Numbered from the stretch's first letter, positions 45,709 to 59,117 are shown. The stretch is DNA of 64,000 nucleotides from JASGCP01 sp965263285 (GCA_965263285.1 CBDHHD010000016.1:1240001-1304000); one strand, 5' to 3'. Notes: generated by a model from the sequence alone, not told the origin. Translations and numbers: made by a program.

Positions 45709-46686
45709 ATGATACTATATAATCGAAACAGAATACTTAGACAATCGGCAGCCATTCGTGCTATGGTAGCAGAAACAACCCTTACTCCTTCGTCTTTAAT
45801 AGCCCCTTTATTTATTATAGAAGGACAACAAAAAAAAGAATCTATTGTAAGGATGCCTAACTATTATAGAATGACCATTGACAAAACAATAGAAGAAGTA
45901 AAAAAGTTGTTTTCTTTAGGTATCCGTGCAGTGCTTTTATTTGTTAAATGTCCTGATCATCTTAAGGATAATGAAGGAACAGAAGCTCTGAATGATAATG
46001 GACTTATGCAAAGAAGTATTAAAGCTATTAAATCTGCGGTTCCTGATATATGTATAATGACAGATGTAGCACTTGATCCTTTTTCTATCTATGGTCATGA
46101 TGGAATCGTAAAAGATAATAGAATTCTTAATGACGCAACCGTAGATGTATTAGCTAAGATGAGTCTTAGCCATGCTAAGGCAGGAGCTGATTTTGTGGCA
46201 CCTAGTGATATGATGGATGGACGCGTAGTAGCTATTCGTAAAATATTAGAAACGCATGAATATCATCAAGTGGGTATTGTAAGCTATTCCGCTAAATATG
46301 CATCTGTATGTTATGGCCCTTTTAGAGATGCCTTAGATAGTTCTCCTGGATTCGGAGATAAACAATCTTATCAGATGAATATAGCTAACAGAATAGAAGC
46401 AATAGAAGAAAGTGTAAAAGATGTAGCTGAAGGTGCTAATATTATTATGATAAAGCCCGCAGGGTGGTACACTGATATCATTAGAGAGGTAAGAGAGCAT
46501 GTACATATTCCTATCGCCGCCTATCAAGTAAGCGGAGAATATAGTATGATAAAACTAATGCAAGAAAAAGGATGGATAGATGAAAAAAAAGCTATTATAG
46601 AAAGTCTCACCTCTATTAAAAGAGCAGGGGCATCCATGATTGTTACTTATTTTGCTAGCGCTATTGCTACTTGGTGGGATTCCTAA
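45709..46686 (+). CDS. hemB: Delta-aminolevulinic acid dehydratase (porphobilinogen synthase)
   Basis: A 325-residue haem-pathway enzyme joining two aminolevulinate molecules. The two Schiff-base region lysines are Lys196 (SYSAKYASVCYGPFRDA) and Lys249 (IIMIKPAGWY). The metal loop reads TDVALDPFSIYGHDG. This aspartate-type loop lacks the zinc-binding cysteines, so the enzyme should be the magnesium-dependent form. Haem synthesis fits the aerobic energy genes seen here. It is followed after 9 bp by an FAD oxidoreductase gene on the same strand. Confidence 0.96.
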   Translation: MILYNRNRILRQSAAIRAMVAETTLTPSSLIAPLFIIEGQQKKESIVRMPNYYRMTIDKTIEEVKKLFSLGIRAVLLFVKCPDHLKDNEGTEALNDNGLMQRSIKAIKSAVPDICIMTDVALDPFSIYGHDGIVKDNRILNDATVDVLAKMSLSHAKAGADFVAPSDMMDGRVVAIRKILETHEYHQVGIVSYSAKYASVCYGPFRDALDSSPGFGDKQSYQMNIANRIEAIEESVKDVAEGANIIMIKPAGWYTDIIREVREHVHIPIAAYQVSGEYSMIKLMQEKGWIDEKKAIIESLTSIKRAGASMIVTYFASAIATWWDS

Positions 46687-46695
46687 AAAAAATAC

Positions 46696-47742
46696 ATGCA
46701 ACAAGTTGATTATATTATTGTAGGACAAGGAATTGCAGGTACTTGGCTAAGCTACTTTTTATTAGCGTCAAATCAAAAAATTATTGTATTTCAACCTCCA
46801 AATGAAACAAGTAGCTCCTTTATTGCTGCGGGTGTATTAAATCCTGTTACAGGCAGGAGGATTGTAAATAGTTGGATGACTGAAACCCTATTGCCATTTG
46901 CATGGGAACATTATAAAAGAATAGGACAATTATGTAATAATCATAGAATTATAGAAGATAAAAGCATTGTGTGGTTTCCACATGATTCATTTCAGTCTCG
47001 ACTATTTGAAGAACGATCTGCTCATTCAACATATATACAAAGAACAACAACAGCTTGGGAAGAATTTTTTGTGTCATCCCAGCATCCATTTACTATTTCA
47101 CCTACTTATATTATAAATGCCCCTTTGTTTTTATCCTTATGGCAAAAATATTTAGAAAGTAAAGCTGTTCTTTGTACAGAAAAATTTATACATGCTCATA
47201 TTATTCATTATGACCATGCTATACAGTATAAGGATATAATAGCTAAAAAAATAATCTTTTGCGAAGGATCGCAAGTTGTACAAAATCCTTATTGGAATGA
47301 TCTCCCTTTTCTTTTCAATAAAGGTGAAGGATGGGAAGTGGATATTCCTCATCTGCCTCGAACGCATGGATATAAAATGGGAAGCATGATTCGTGTGCCA
47401 TATAAAGATACTACTTGGTGGGTAGGAACCAACTATCAATGGACTTTTAATGATTTAATTCCCTCGCAATCTTTTAAAGAAAAAATAGAATCGAACCTCA
47501 CTAAAACAATGAAATGTCCATGTCGCCTTATACGAGGATTTGCTGCTATTCGTCCCTCAAGTGCCAATAGAAGACCTTTTGTTTGCTTGCATCCTCAATA
47601 CCCACATGTGGGCATTATAAATGGTTTGGGTACCAAAGGATTTTCTCTAGCCCCTTATTTCGCACATCATTTTGTACAACATGTTCTTTGTCAAGAAACA
47701 CTATTAGCAGAAGTAAATTATAGAGAGAAAAATATGGGCTAA
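46696..47742 (+). CDS. FAD-dependent oxidoreductase, DAO family
   Basis: A 348-residue flavoprotein with the N-terminal FAD loop YIIVGQGIAGTWLSYFLL and the conserved AAGVLNPVTGRRIVNSW. A C-terminal IRGFAAIRPSSANRRPFVC and HVGIINGLGTKGFSLAPYFA match D-amino acid oxidase/MnmC-C-like enzymes. The substrate is not determinable. Its last codons lie in an inserted repeat: the GGC TAA at the end is the first six bases of the element at 47737. The original C-terminus may therefore have differed. Confidence 0.85.
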   Translation: MQQVDYIIVGQGIAGTWLSYFLLASNQKIIVFQPPNETSSSFIAAGVLNPVTGRRIVNSWMTETLLPFAWEHYKRIGQLCNNHRIIEDKSIVWFPHDSFQSRLFEERSAHSTYIQRTTTAWEEFFVSSQHPFTISPTYIINAPLFLSLWQKYLESKAVLCTEKFIHAHIIHYDHAIQYKDIIAKKIIFCEGSQVVQNPYWNDLPFLFNKGEGWEVDIPHLPRTHGYKMGSMIRVPYKDTTWWVGTNYQWTFNDLIPSQSFKEKIESNLTKTMKCPCRLIRGFAAIRPSSANRRPFVCLHPQYPHVGIINGLGTKGFSLAPYFAHHFVQHVLCQETLLAEVNYREKNMG

Positions 47743-48181
47743 ATCTTTTTTTGAGGTGCTGGAAGCATGGATTATTAAATACATATAAACATGGAAATAA
47801 TAGGAAATATTTGATGAGGACTGCCTTCAGATAAAGAGCGTTACAAAACGAGGTGAGCGAAGCGACCAGCGAGAATGTGGAGGCGGAAATTTTTATATAT
47901 GAATCGTTATGATGAGCATAAAGTATTTACATAAAAGATCACTATGGATAAGCTCATCATAACGATTCATACCTAATCGCCTCCCATTCATTCTCGCTAG
48001 CGTAGCGAGCCGTAGTTTTGTAGCTCTTTATCTGCAGGCTTGATTTTTTCTTTGTTTCTTTCTTTTGTATCAAGACAAAAGAAAGAAAAGGATATAAAAA
48101 ATAAATGATGAACTTATACCTGAGTCATTACAAAAAACACAAATACCCCCCCCCCCCAGCACCTCAAAAAAAGATTTAGCC
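47737..48181. mobile_element. GGCTACATC element, well preserved, with 8-bp target duplication
   Basis: A 445-bp copy with about 26-bp terminal inverted repeats (GGCTAAATC plus T-run plus GAGGTGCTGG; CCAGCACCTC plus A-run plus GATTTAGCC) and a perfect AAAATATG duplication at 47729-47736 and 48182-48189. Inside, from the ends inward, are AAAGAGCGTTACAAAACG and its partner, GAGGCGG/CCGCCTCC-type arms (one changed to CGCCTCCC), and the ATCGTTATGATGAG palindrome. A second stem is formed by TTTCTTTCTTTTG and CAAAAGAAAGAAA. A run of twelve C precedes the right end. No transposase is encoded, as in miniature inverted-repeat elements. Confidence 0.9.
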
Positions 48182-48204
48182 AAAATATGTAATAATTACA
48201 TGTT

Positions 48205-48633
48205 TTATTGCTTTTTTTCTAATATAATAATGGTGTGTCTACATATACAAATTAAATCACCCTTGTTATTGTAATTTCGAATATCCCACACTTGTGTTCT
48301 TTTGCCTAATTTTATAGGAGTTGCTTCTGATGTAATGGTGCCTGATTTTACTTGTAATAGATGATTTGCATTAATTTCTACGCCAAAAATATCATATTGA
48401 TCTATATCTACAATACAAGCAGCACCAATACCGGCTACAGTTTCTGCTAACGCAACAGATGCTCCTCCATGCAAAATTCCGCCTATGCGTAATACTTTTG
48501 GACCAACTGGCATGGTTGCCTTAATAGTATTATCTGTTAAGGCTAATATCTTAATATCTAAATTCTCCATCATAGTATCCTTAGCAAGCTGTTGATAAAG
48601 CTGATGAGGCACTTCTTCAAATCTCCATATCAT
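48205..48633 (-). CDS. Hotdog-fold thioesterase (PaaI/MenI-like)
   Basis: A 142-residue protein with the hotdog thioesterase core: GGILHGGASVALAETVAGIGAA with the conserved HGG and a catalytic-type glutamate, then GVEINANHLLQVKSGTITSEATPIKLGKRTQVWDI. It would hydrolyse an acyl- or aryl-CoA. Relatives include phenylacetyl-CoA and 1,4-dihydroxy-2-naphthoyl-CoA thioesterases; the latter would fit menaquinone synthesis. It lies 9 bp after the SDR gene on the same strand. Confidence 0.85.
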   Translation of the reverse strand: MIWRFEEVPHQLYQQLAKDTMMENLDIKILALTDNTIKATMPVGPKVLRIGGILHGGASVALAETVAGIGAACIVDIDQYDIFGVEINANHLLQVKSGTITSEATPIKLGKRTQVWDIRNYNNKGDLICICRHTIIILEKKQ

Positions 48634-48642
48634 TATAAAAAA

Positions 48643-49410
48643 TTATATATTACGATAAATAGTTGTTGGAGTAGATTGTTGACTTGCAATTAATAGTACA
48701 TCTGCTATTAAAACATGAGCGGGGGCTAAAATTGCATACAACAAGACATCAGCTACTTCTTCAGGAGTAATTGTTTTTACCCCCTTGTATAAATTATCTA
48801 CTTTTTCTTCATTTCCCTTAAATCTATTCAAAGAAAAAGAAGTGGGATATACTAAGCCAGGTGACAGGTTAAGAACCTTTATGCCAAATGGGGTAAGTTC
48901 TAAACGCATCCCTTCACTAATAGCTTCTACAGCTTTTTTGGTAGCACAATATACTACTCCATTCGTATACACCTGCTTACCAGCAAATGAACTCATATTT
49001 ATTATCATCCCTTTTCTTCTTTTAATCATACCCGACATTACTTGTTTCGACATATACAATAAACCCTTAACATTTGCATCAATCATCTCGTCCCAATCGG
49101 CTATATCATCTTCATATAATGGAGTATGCCCCAAAGCACAACCAGCATTGTTAACTAATACATCAACATCTTGCCATGCATTAGGTAAACTTGCAAAAGC
49201 TTGTGCAACTTGTTTACTATTTCTAATATCAAATACAAGAGATATTACCTTAGTTTGTTTGGATAACTCATTCATTAATATTTCTAATTGTTGTTTGTTT
49301 CTTCCGCATATAATAATATCATATCCATTTTCTGATATTTTTTTTGCAATAGCTCTCCCTATCCCTGAGCTCGCTCCTGTAACAAGGGCTATTGGTTTTT
49401 TTAATGTCAT
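48643..49410 (-). CDS. Short-chain dehydrogenase/reductase
   Basis: A 255-residue NAD(P)-dependent oxidoreductase of the classical SDR type. The cofactor loop is ALVTGASSGIGRAIA. VLVNNAGCALG follows, then the catalytic Ser (NMSSFAGKQ) and the YxxxK site (VVYCATKKAVEAISEG). Overall it resembles YdfG-type enzymes acting on small hydroxy acids. The ATG at 49410 is preferred to an upstream TTG. It forms a likely operon with the thioesterase gene. Confidence 0.9.
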   Translation of the reverse strand: MTLKKPIALVTGASSGIGRAIAKKISENGYDIIICGRNKQQLEILMNELSKQTKVISLVFDIRNSKQVAQAFASLPNAWQDVDVLVNNAGCALGHTPLYEDDIADWDEMIDANVKGLLYMSKQVMSGMIKRRKGMIINMSSFAGKQVYTNGVVYCATKKAVEAISEGMRLELTPFGIKVLNLSPGLVYPTSFSLNRFKGNEEKVDNLYKGVKTITPEEVADVLLYAILAPAHVLIADVLLIASQQSTPTTIYRNI

Positions 49411-49467
49411 AACTTTCAATTTAATTAATTTTAAAATAATTATTATCTAAATCAATATACTAATATG

Positions 49468-50715
49468 CTATATAGAAATATTTAACTCTTTTATTCTTCT
49501 ATATAGTGAACGCTCGCTAATACCTAAGTCGATTGCCGCTTTTTTTCTTTTGTTTTTGTATTTCTTAAGAGCTTTAATAATAGTCTCTTTTTCTTTTTCC
49601 ATTAAGTTTAACGACTCGTCTACCTCTTCATGGGTATGAATGGTATTTGGCGAAATTATTACATTTTTTGCTACATCTTTTAATAAAGGAGTAGAAGAAA
49701 TAGCTGAAAAATTAGGCATCATTCTACTCCCCACCACTGGCATAGCTGTTTCTTGTGTGTGAATATCTATATCGCTTTGTAATGCCGACTGATGCGTGAT
49801 ATTAAATATCATCTTCTTTAATTCTGCTACATCTTTTTGCATATCAAAAAATAGCTTATACAAAATTTCTCTTTCGGATGAAAAAGAAGTAGTTTCCTCA
49901 TGTTGACTATGATGTGCAAGCATCCAATTGGGTTGATTATCTGGCAAAAATTGTTTTAATTCTTTTTCTGTAATTATTTCCGTATTGGTTAATACTGATA
50001 TTTGATCTGCGATATTTTTTAATTCTCTTACGTTACCTAAAAAAGGATAGGTACAAAGCAATTGAATAGCGCCCTCTGATAGTTGTATAGGTTGGGTATG
50101 ATATTTAGATGCAAAATCATTCACAAATTTTCTAAAAAGGAGTGGGATATCTTGCTGTCGCTCTCGTAATGAGGGGACTCGAATAGGTACTGTGCTTAAC
50201 CTATAGTACAAATCTTGCCTAAAAGCCCCTTTTTGACAATGTTCTAATAATTCTTTATTGGTTGCAGCAATCACGCGCACATCTGCTTTTTGAACTTTCG
50301 AAGAGCCTACACGAATAAACTCACCTGTTTCTAACATACGCAATAATCGCGCTTGTGTCCCTAATGGCATCTCTCCAATTTCATCTAAGAAAATGGTACC
50401 TCCATTTACTGTTTCGAAATAACCTTTTCTGTTGTCTAGTGCCCCTGTAAATGAACCCTTTTCATGTCCAAACAATTCAGAGTCAATAGTTCCCTCTGGT
50501 ATTGCACCACAATTTACAGCAATAAAAGGCTGATGTTTGCGTACAGAAAGCGAATGAATAATTTGAGAGAAAATCTCTTTGCCTACACCACTTTCGCCTA
50601 TAATAAGTACTGTTAATTCGGTATTAGCTACCTGAATAGCTGTGTGCAAAGCATGATTAAGAGTAGGCGCATTGCCTACAATACTAAATCTATTTTTAAT
50701 TGCTTGTATTTCCAT
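49468..50715 (-). CDS. Sigma-54-dependent transcriptional activator (AAA+ and Fis domains)
   Basis: A 415-residue enhancer-binding protein without an N-terminal receiver or sensor domain. The AAA+ domain starts almost at once: Walker A GESGVGKE (40-47), the sigma-54 contact loop GSFTGA (87-92, Ser in place of the usual Ala), Walker B GGTIFLDE (105-112), and VPSLRERQQDIPLL. A linker of unknown role spans about 250-360. The C-terminal Fis-type helix-turn-helix is KKAAIDLGISERSLYRRIKEL. It would remodel RNA polymerase carrying the RpoN encoded at 3891-5360. Its control must come from another protein, since no sensor domain is visible. It lies 13 bp downstream of miaB. Confidence 0.92.
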   Translation of the reverse strand: MEIQAIKNRFSIVGNAPTLNHALHTAIQVANTELTVLIIGESGVGKEIFSQIIHSLSVRKHQPFIAVNCGAIPEGTIDSELFGHEKGSFTGALDNRKGYFETVNGGTIFLDEIGEMPLGTQARLLRMLETGEFIRVGSSKVQKADVRVIAATNKELLEHCQKGAFRQDLYYRLSTVPIRVPSLRERQQDIPLLFRKFVNDFASKYHTQPIQLSEGAIQLLCTYPFLGNVRELKNIADQISVLTNTEIITEKELKQFLPDNQPNWMLAHHSQHEETTSFSSEREILYKLFFDMQKDVAELKKMIFNITHQSALQSDIDIHTQETAMPVVGSRMMPNFSAISSTPLLKDVAKNVIISPNTIHTHEEVDESLNLMEKEKETIIKALKKYKNKRKKAAIDLGISERSLYRRIKELNISI

Positions 50716-50728
50716 ATAATTAAAATAT

Positions 50729-52156
50729 TTAAAACACCATGGTGCCTAATAAAGTTGCTTTTGTGCAATGGTGAACGCGTACTTTAGTATAACTGCCTTT
50801 TAGATCTATGGAAGAAATAGCCTTAGGAAATATAACTACTTTATTATGAGAAGTACGACCTAACCAATCTTGATCGCTTCTTTTACTATCTCCTTCAATT
50901 AAAACAACAAATTCTTTTCCTACTTCTTTTTGGTTACTTTGTAAAGAAAGTTCATTTTGAAGATGTACCACTTCCTCTAATCTCTTTTTCTTTATCGCCA
51001 AAGGTACATCATCAGGTAAATTCTTTTGGGCAGGTGTTCCTGGTCTTTCACTATATGCAAACATATAACTTAAATCATAACAACAATACCGCATGGCATC
51101 TAATGTTAATTGGTGATCCTCCTCTGTTTCAGTACAAAATCCTGTAATAATATCACTACTCAATCCTGCATCTGGTACAATCTCTCTAATACGATTTACT
51201 TTATTTTTATACCACTCCCAAGAATAAGTACGATTCATAAGAGATAGAATCCTTGTGCTACCACTTTGTATAGGTAAATGAATGTATTTGCATATATTAT
51301 CATAATCTCTCATTGCATATAATACATTATCGGTAATGTCTTTAGGATGTGAAGTGCTAAATCGAACTCTTAACAACGGATGAATTTTTGCTACTTGCAC
51401 TAGTAGATTAGCAAAATCTATATTCTCGTTAGTTTCATTACATGTCCAAAGATAGCTGTCTACATTTTGACCTAATAATGTGATGTCTCGATATCCTTTG
51501 CTAAATAAATCTTTTGCTTCTTTTACAATTGTATGAGGAGATCTACTTCTTTCTCGCCCACGCGTAAAAGGTACTACGCAAAAGCTACACATATTGTTGC
51601 ATCCTCGCATAATAGATAGAAAAGCATTTACTCCATTGCTATGTAATTGAATGGGCGTAACATCAGCGTATGTTTCTTCTCTACTCAACAATACATTCAC
51701 TGCTTTTTGTCCCATTTCAGCTTGTGTTAATAACATAGGTAAAGATCGATAGGCATCGGGTCCTGCTACAATATCAATTAGCTTTTCTTCTTCTAACAAT
51801 TTTGCTTTGATTCTTTCAGCCATGCATCCTAATACTCCAATTAATAAAGTTGGATTCTTTTTTTTATATACTTGTAACTCTGTTAATCGCTTACGAATAG
51901 CTTGCTCGGCTTTGTCCCTAATAGCACATGTATTTAAAAAAATAACACTTGCTTCTTGAATAGATTGTGTAATGGTATATCCTTTTTCCTGTAATAGTGC
52001 AGCTACAATTTCACTATCATTAAAATTCATTTGACAACCATAACTTTCTATGTAAAGAAACTTGTTGGTTTGTTTTTTACCATCATGATTGGGTAATATA
52101 GATAGCGCTTCACCCTGTCTATCTTCATGAATTATCTTTGAAGGAAAAGAAAGCAT
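50729..52156 (-). CDS. miaB: tRNA-2-methylthio-N6-dimethylallyladenosine synthase
   Basis: A 475-residue radical SAM methylthiotransferase modifying A37 of tRNAs. The N-terminal domain has YIESYGCQMNFNDSEIV, FLNTCAIRDKAEQAIRKRL and GVLGCMAERIK with three cluster cysteines. The radical SAM motif is IMRGCNNMCSFCVVPFTRGRERSRS, and a C-terminal TRAM domain (GKEFVVLIEGDSKRS) follows. The YGCQMN sequence identifies MiaB. Its neighbour mtaB is a paralogue with a different tRNA target. Confidence 0.95.
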   Translation of the reverse strand: MLSFPSKIIHEDRQGEALSILPNHDGKKQTNKFLYIESYGCQMNFNDSEIVAALLQEKGYTITQSIQEASVIFLNTCAIRDKAEQAIRKRLTELQVYKKKNPTLLIGVLGCMAERIKAKLLEEEKLIDIVAGPDAYRSLPMLLTQAEMGQKAVNVLLSREETYADVTPIQLHSNGVNAFLSIMRGCNNMCSFCVVPFTRGRERSRSPHTIVKEAKDLFSKGYRDITLLGQNVDSYLWTCNETNENIDFANLLVQVAKIHPLLRVRFSTSHPKDITDNVLYAMRDYDNICKYIHLPIQSGSTRILSLMNRTYSWEWYKNKVNRIREIVPDAGLSSDIITGFCTETEEDHQLTLDAMRYCCYDLSYMFAYSERPGTPAQKNLPDDVPLAIKKKRLEEVVHLQNELSLQSNQKEVGKEFVVLIEGDSKRSDQDWLGRTSHNKVVIFPKAISSIDLKGSYTKVRVHHCTKATLLGTMVF

Positions 52157-52255
52157 ATAATAGAGAATATGACAACAAAATTACAAAAAATTTATGTAAA
52201 TGATGATAATGAAATCTTGTCTGTTCAAATCTCTTTCTATGTTTTCTATGATGAT

Positions 52256-52411
52256 GACTACATCCTTCACATTCTCGCTGGTCGCTCCGCGCGCCTTGTT
52301 TTCTAACGCTCTTTATCTGAGGGCAGTCCTCATCAAATATTTCCTATTATTTCCATGTTTATATGTATTTAATAATCAATGCTCCCAGTACCTCAAAAAA
52401 AAGATGTAGCC
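52256..52411. repeat. Truncated GGCTACATC element
   Basis: GACTACATCC is joined directly to TTCACATTCTCGCTGGTCG and the right half of the family, ending CCAGTACCTC plus A-run plus GATGTAGCC at 52411. The left half is deleted. A further worn terminus (GTCTGAAAAAAAGATGTAGC) lies near 52621-52640. The rest of 52157-52876 has no gene. Confidence 0.65.
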
Positions 52412-52876
52412 AAAACCTGTTTTATTTATTAAGCAACCACTTAGGTAGCTTAATAGATTTAGTTAAGCGTATGGCTGTTTATATTTATTTCAATAATTAA
52501 TACAATCTGCTAAATTTATTGAGTTCGCTATGTACTTATAGTTTTTATACGAAACCATTTTTGTAAGGATTAATTAAGTATAGTACAATAAGAACTAACT
52601 GATCAATAATTTTTTTTAGCGTCTGAAAAAAAGATGTAGCTGAAAGGGAAACTATTTTGTGGTTTATTATTGCAAAAAATATATAGCAGTAAAATTAATG
52701 TAAGGCAAGTAAAATCAAGTATTTCAGAGCAAGATTATAGTTGTTTATTATATAAATATAAATAAAAAGGAGAAAAAAATTACTTTTTATAGTATAGGTT
52801 AAATAATTTATAATTATTTGATATACAATTACTTGTTTTAATTTATCAAAAAAAATAAAAAAAAATAAAAAAAATA

Positions 52877-52907
52877 TTTGGAAAGATAAAAAATGTTCGT
52901 ATCTTTG
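52877..52907 (+). promoter_or_regulatory. rRNA operon promoter
   Basis: TTTG at 52877-52880 and TATCTTTG at 52900-52907 are separated by exactly 19 nt, a perfect match to the Bacteroidota housekeeping promoter. It lies about 190 bp upstream of mature 16S and before the processing stem. Confidence 0.85.
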
Positions 52908-52982
52908 CACTCCCAATTCTGAAAAAAATAAATATTTTGAAAGAATTGGTCAAGTTATAAAAAAGATCTTTGAAAGAATGGA

Positions 52983-54663
<1,681 letters not shown>

Positions 54664-54764
54664 ATCATCTTTCATCGTATTTAAAATATGATGGTGCGTT
54701 TTGAAAAAAGTTCTTTGATTTGTTGATCCTATTTTTTACAAGTGCCGCGACCTGGGTAGAATTC

Positions 54765-54838
54765 AGACCCGTAGCTCAGTTGGTTAGAGCGCTACACTGA
54801 TAATGTAGAGGTCACCAGTTCAACTCTGGTCGGGTCTA
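54765..54838 (+). tRNA. tRNA-Ile (GAT)
   Basis: Acceptor AGACCCG/CGGGTCT, D-arm GCTC/GAGC, anticodon loop with GAT between CTACA-type stems, and T-arm ACCAG/CTGGT. It is the first of two tRNAs in the 16S-23S spacer, the usual position. Confidence 0.96.
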
Positions 54839-54873
54839 CTTATAAAATACTATTCTTGTATTATTTACCACTT

Positions 54874-54947
54874 GGGGGATTAGCTCAGCTGGCTAGAGCA
54901 TTAGCTTTGCAAGCTAAGGGTCATCGGTTCGATTCCGATATCCTCCA
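54874..54947 (+). tRNA. tRNA-Ala (TGC)
   Basis: Acceptor GGGGGAT/ATCCTCC, anticodon loop TTTGCAA with TGC, and a T-arm with TTCGATT. It is the second spacer tRNA; 32 bp later a protein-coding gene begins. Confidence 0.96.
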
Positions 54948-54979
54948 CTCTAATAAATAACCTTAAAATATCCTACCAG

Positions 54980-55528
54980 ATGGCAAGAAATATATTTCAT
55001 TTTTTTAGATTTAAGTTGTGGTTTATGTTCGAATTGCCACAATTTATTAAACAAATAAATGCTAAAAATGGAGCTGAATTAGGAGTAAAAGCAGGAAGAA
55101 GTATTAAGCGTATTTTACAGAAAAATAAACAGCTTTCAATGATTGGATTAGATCTTTGGGAAATTATACCAGGGAAGGCTTATAAAGATAATGTATTGAA
55201 TGAGCAAAAATGTAGAAAGGTATTGAAAAAATTTGGTAATCGGGCTATTCTTTATAAAGGAGATGCTAATAAAATTGCCAAAGAAGTAAAAAATAGTTCT
55301 TTAGATTTTGTTTTTTACGACTTATATAATTTTCGTACGAGTTCAGTTTCTTTGCATGATGAAATTATTGGAAATTGGATAGAAAAATTAAAACCAGGTG
55401 GTTATTTTATAGGAAGGGATTTTCATAATGATGATATTAGAGGAGTAATAGAAAAACGAGGATTTAAAATAGAAATTTGTGTTGTGAATGGAAAAATATC
55501 GGAGCGATTGAAGTTTTTTAAAGTGTAA
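54980..55528 (+). CDS. SAM-methyltransferase-like protein inside the rRNA operon (copy 1)
   Basis: A 182-residue protein encoded in the 16S-23S spacer, in the direction of the rRNAs. After a short hydrophobic-aromatic start (FFRFKLWFMFELPQFIKQ), AKNGAELGVKAGRSIKRIL looks like methyltransferase motif I. MIGLDLWEI then gives the acidic residue after strand 2, and NSSLDFVFYDLYN resembles motif IV. IEKLKPGGYFIGRDFH resembles the strand-5 LKPGG turn. The class I fold is therefore likely, though small. Substrate and activity are unknown. It is about half identical, by eye, to the next gene. Its only visible promoter is that of the rRNA operon. Confidence 0.7.
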   Translation: MARNIFHFFRFKLWFMFELPQFIKQINAKNGAELGVKAGRSIKRILQKNKQLSMIGLDLWEIIPGKAYKDNVLNEQKCRKVLKKFGNRAILYKGDANKIAKEVKNSSLDFVFYDLYNFRTSSVSLHDEIIGNWIEKLKPGGYFIGRDFHNDDIRGVIEKRGFKIEICVVNGKISERLKFFKV

Positions 55529-55540
55529 TATAAAAATAAT

Positions 55541-56086
55541 ATGGGTTTATATAAGTATTTGAAATTTAAATTGTGGTTTATATTTGATTTACCTCAATTT
55601 GTAAAACAACAGAATTATAAAATGGGGGTTGAATTAGGTGCAAAAGGTTGTAGAAGTATGAAAAGAGTATTGCGAATGAATCCTCAATTAACAATGATAG
55701 GTATTGATCTTTGGGAGTTAATTCCTGGAGGTGCGTATAAAAAAAATGTGCAGAATGAAGATGTGTGTAAGGAGGCTTTGAAAATGTATGGCTCAAGAGC
55801 GATATTGTATAAGGGTGATGTGAATGAGCAAGTACATAAAGTTGAAAATAGTTCTTTGGATTTTGTTTTTTACGATTTGAATAATTGTAGTTTGGATAGT
55901 ACAATGGCTTTTCATGAAAAAGTGATAAGACATTGGATACCAAAAGTGAAAAAGGGTGGTTTTTTTATTGGTCGTGCTTTTCACACACCTGACTTGGGTG
56001 GAGCAATAAAAAAAATAGGTTGCCCAGTGAAAAAATGTGTAATAGAAGGTAGAGAATCGGAGCGACTTATGTATTTTGAAGTGTAG
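55541..56086 (+). CDS. SAM-methyltransferase-like protein inside the rRNA operon (copy 2)
   Basis: A 181-residue tandem paralogue of the preceding gene, 12 bp after its stop. The same blocks occur in the same order: LKFKLWFIFDLPQFVKQQN, KMGVELGAKGCRSMKRVL, TMIGIDLWELIPGGAYKKNV, NSSLDFVFYDLNN, VKKGGFFIGRAFH and a closing SERLMYFEV. Divergence is spread over the protein while these motifs are kept, which implies selection on both copies. The 23S gene starts about 200 bp downstream, after the processing stem. Confidence 0.7.
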   Translation: MGLYKYLKFKLWFIFDLPQFVKQQNYKMGVELGAKGCRSMKRVLRMNPQLTMIGIDLWELIPGGAYKKNVQNEDVCKEALKMYGSRAILYKGDVNEQVHKVENSSLDFVFYDLNNCSLDSTMAFHEKVIRHWIPKVKKGGFFIGRAFHTPDLGGAIKKIGCPVKKCVIEGRESERLMYFEV

Positions 56087-56189
56087 GGTTGAGAGTAAAA
56101 ATGTAGAAATTAGTTTTTAGGTTAAATGAATGTAAATTTGTTTAGTCTTTGAAATATAATGAAAGATCTTTGACATATTGGGAAACGCG

Positions 56190-59117
<2,928 letters not shown>

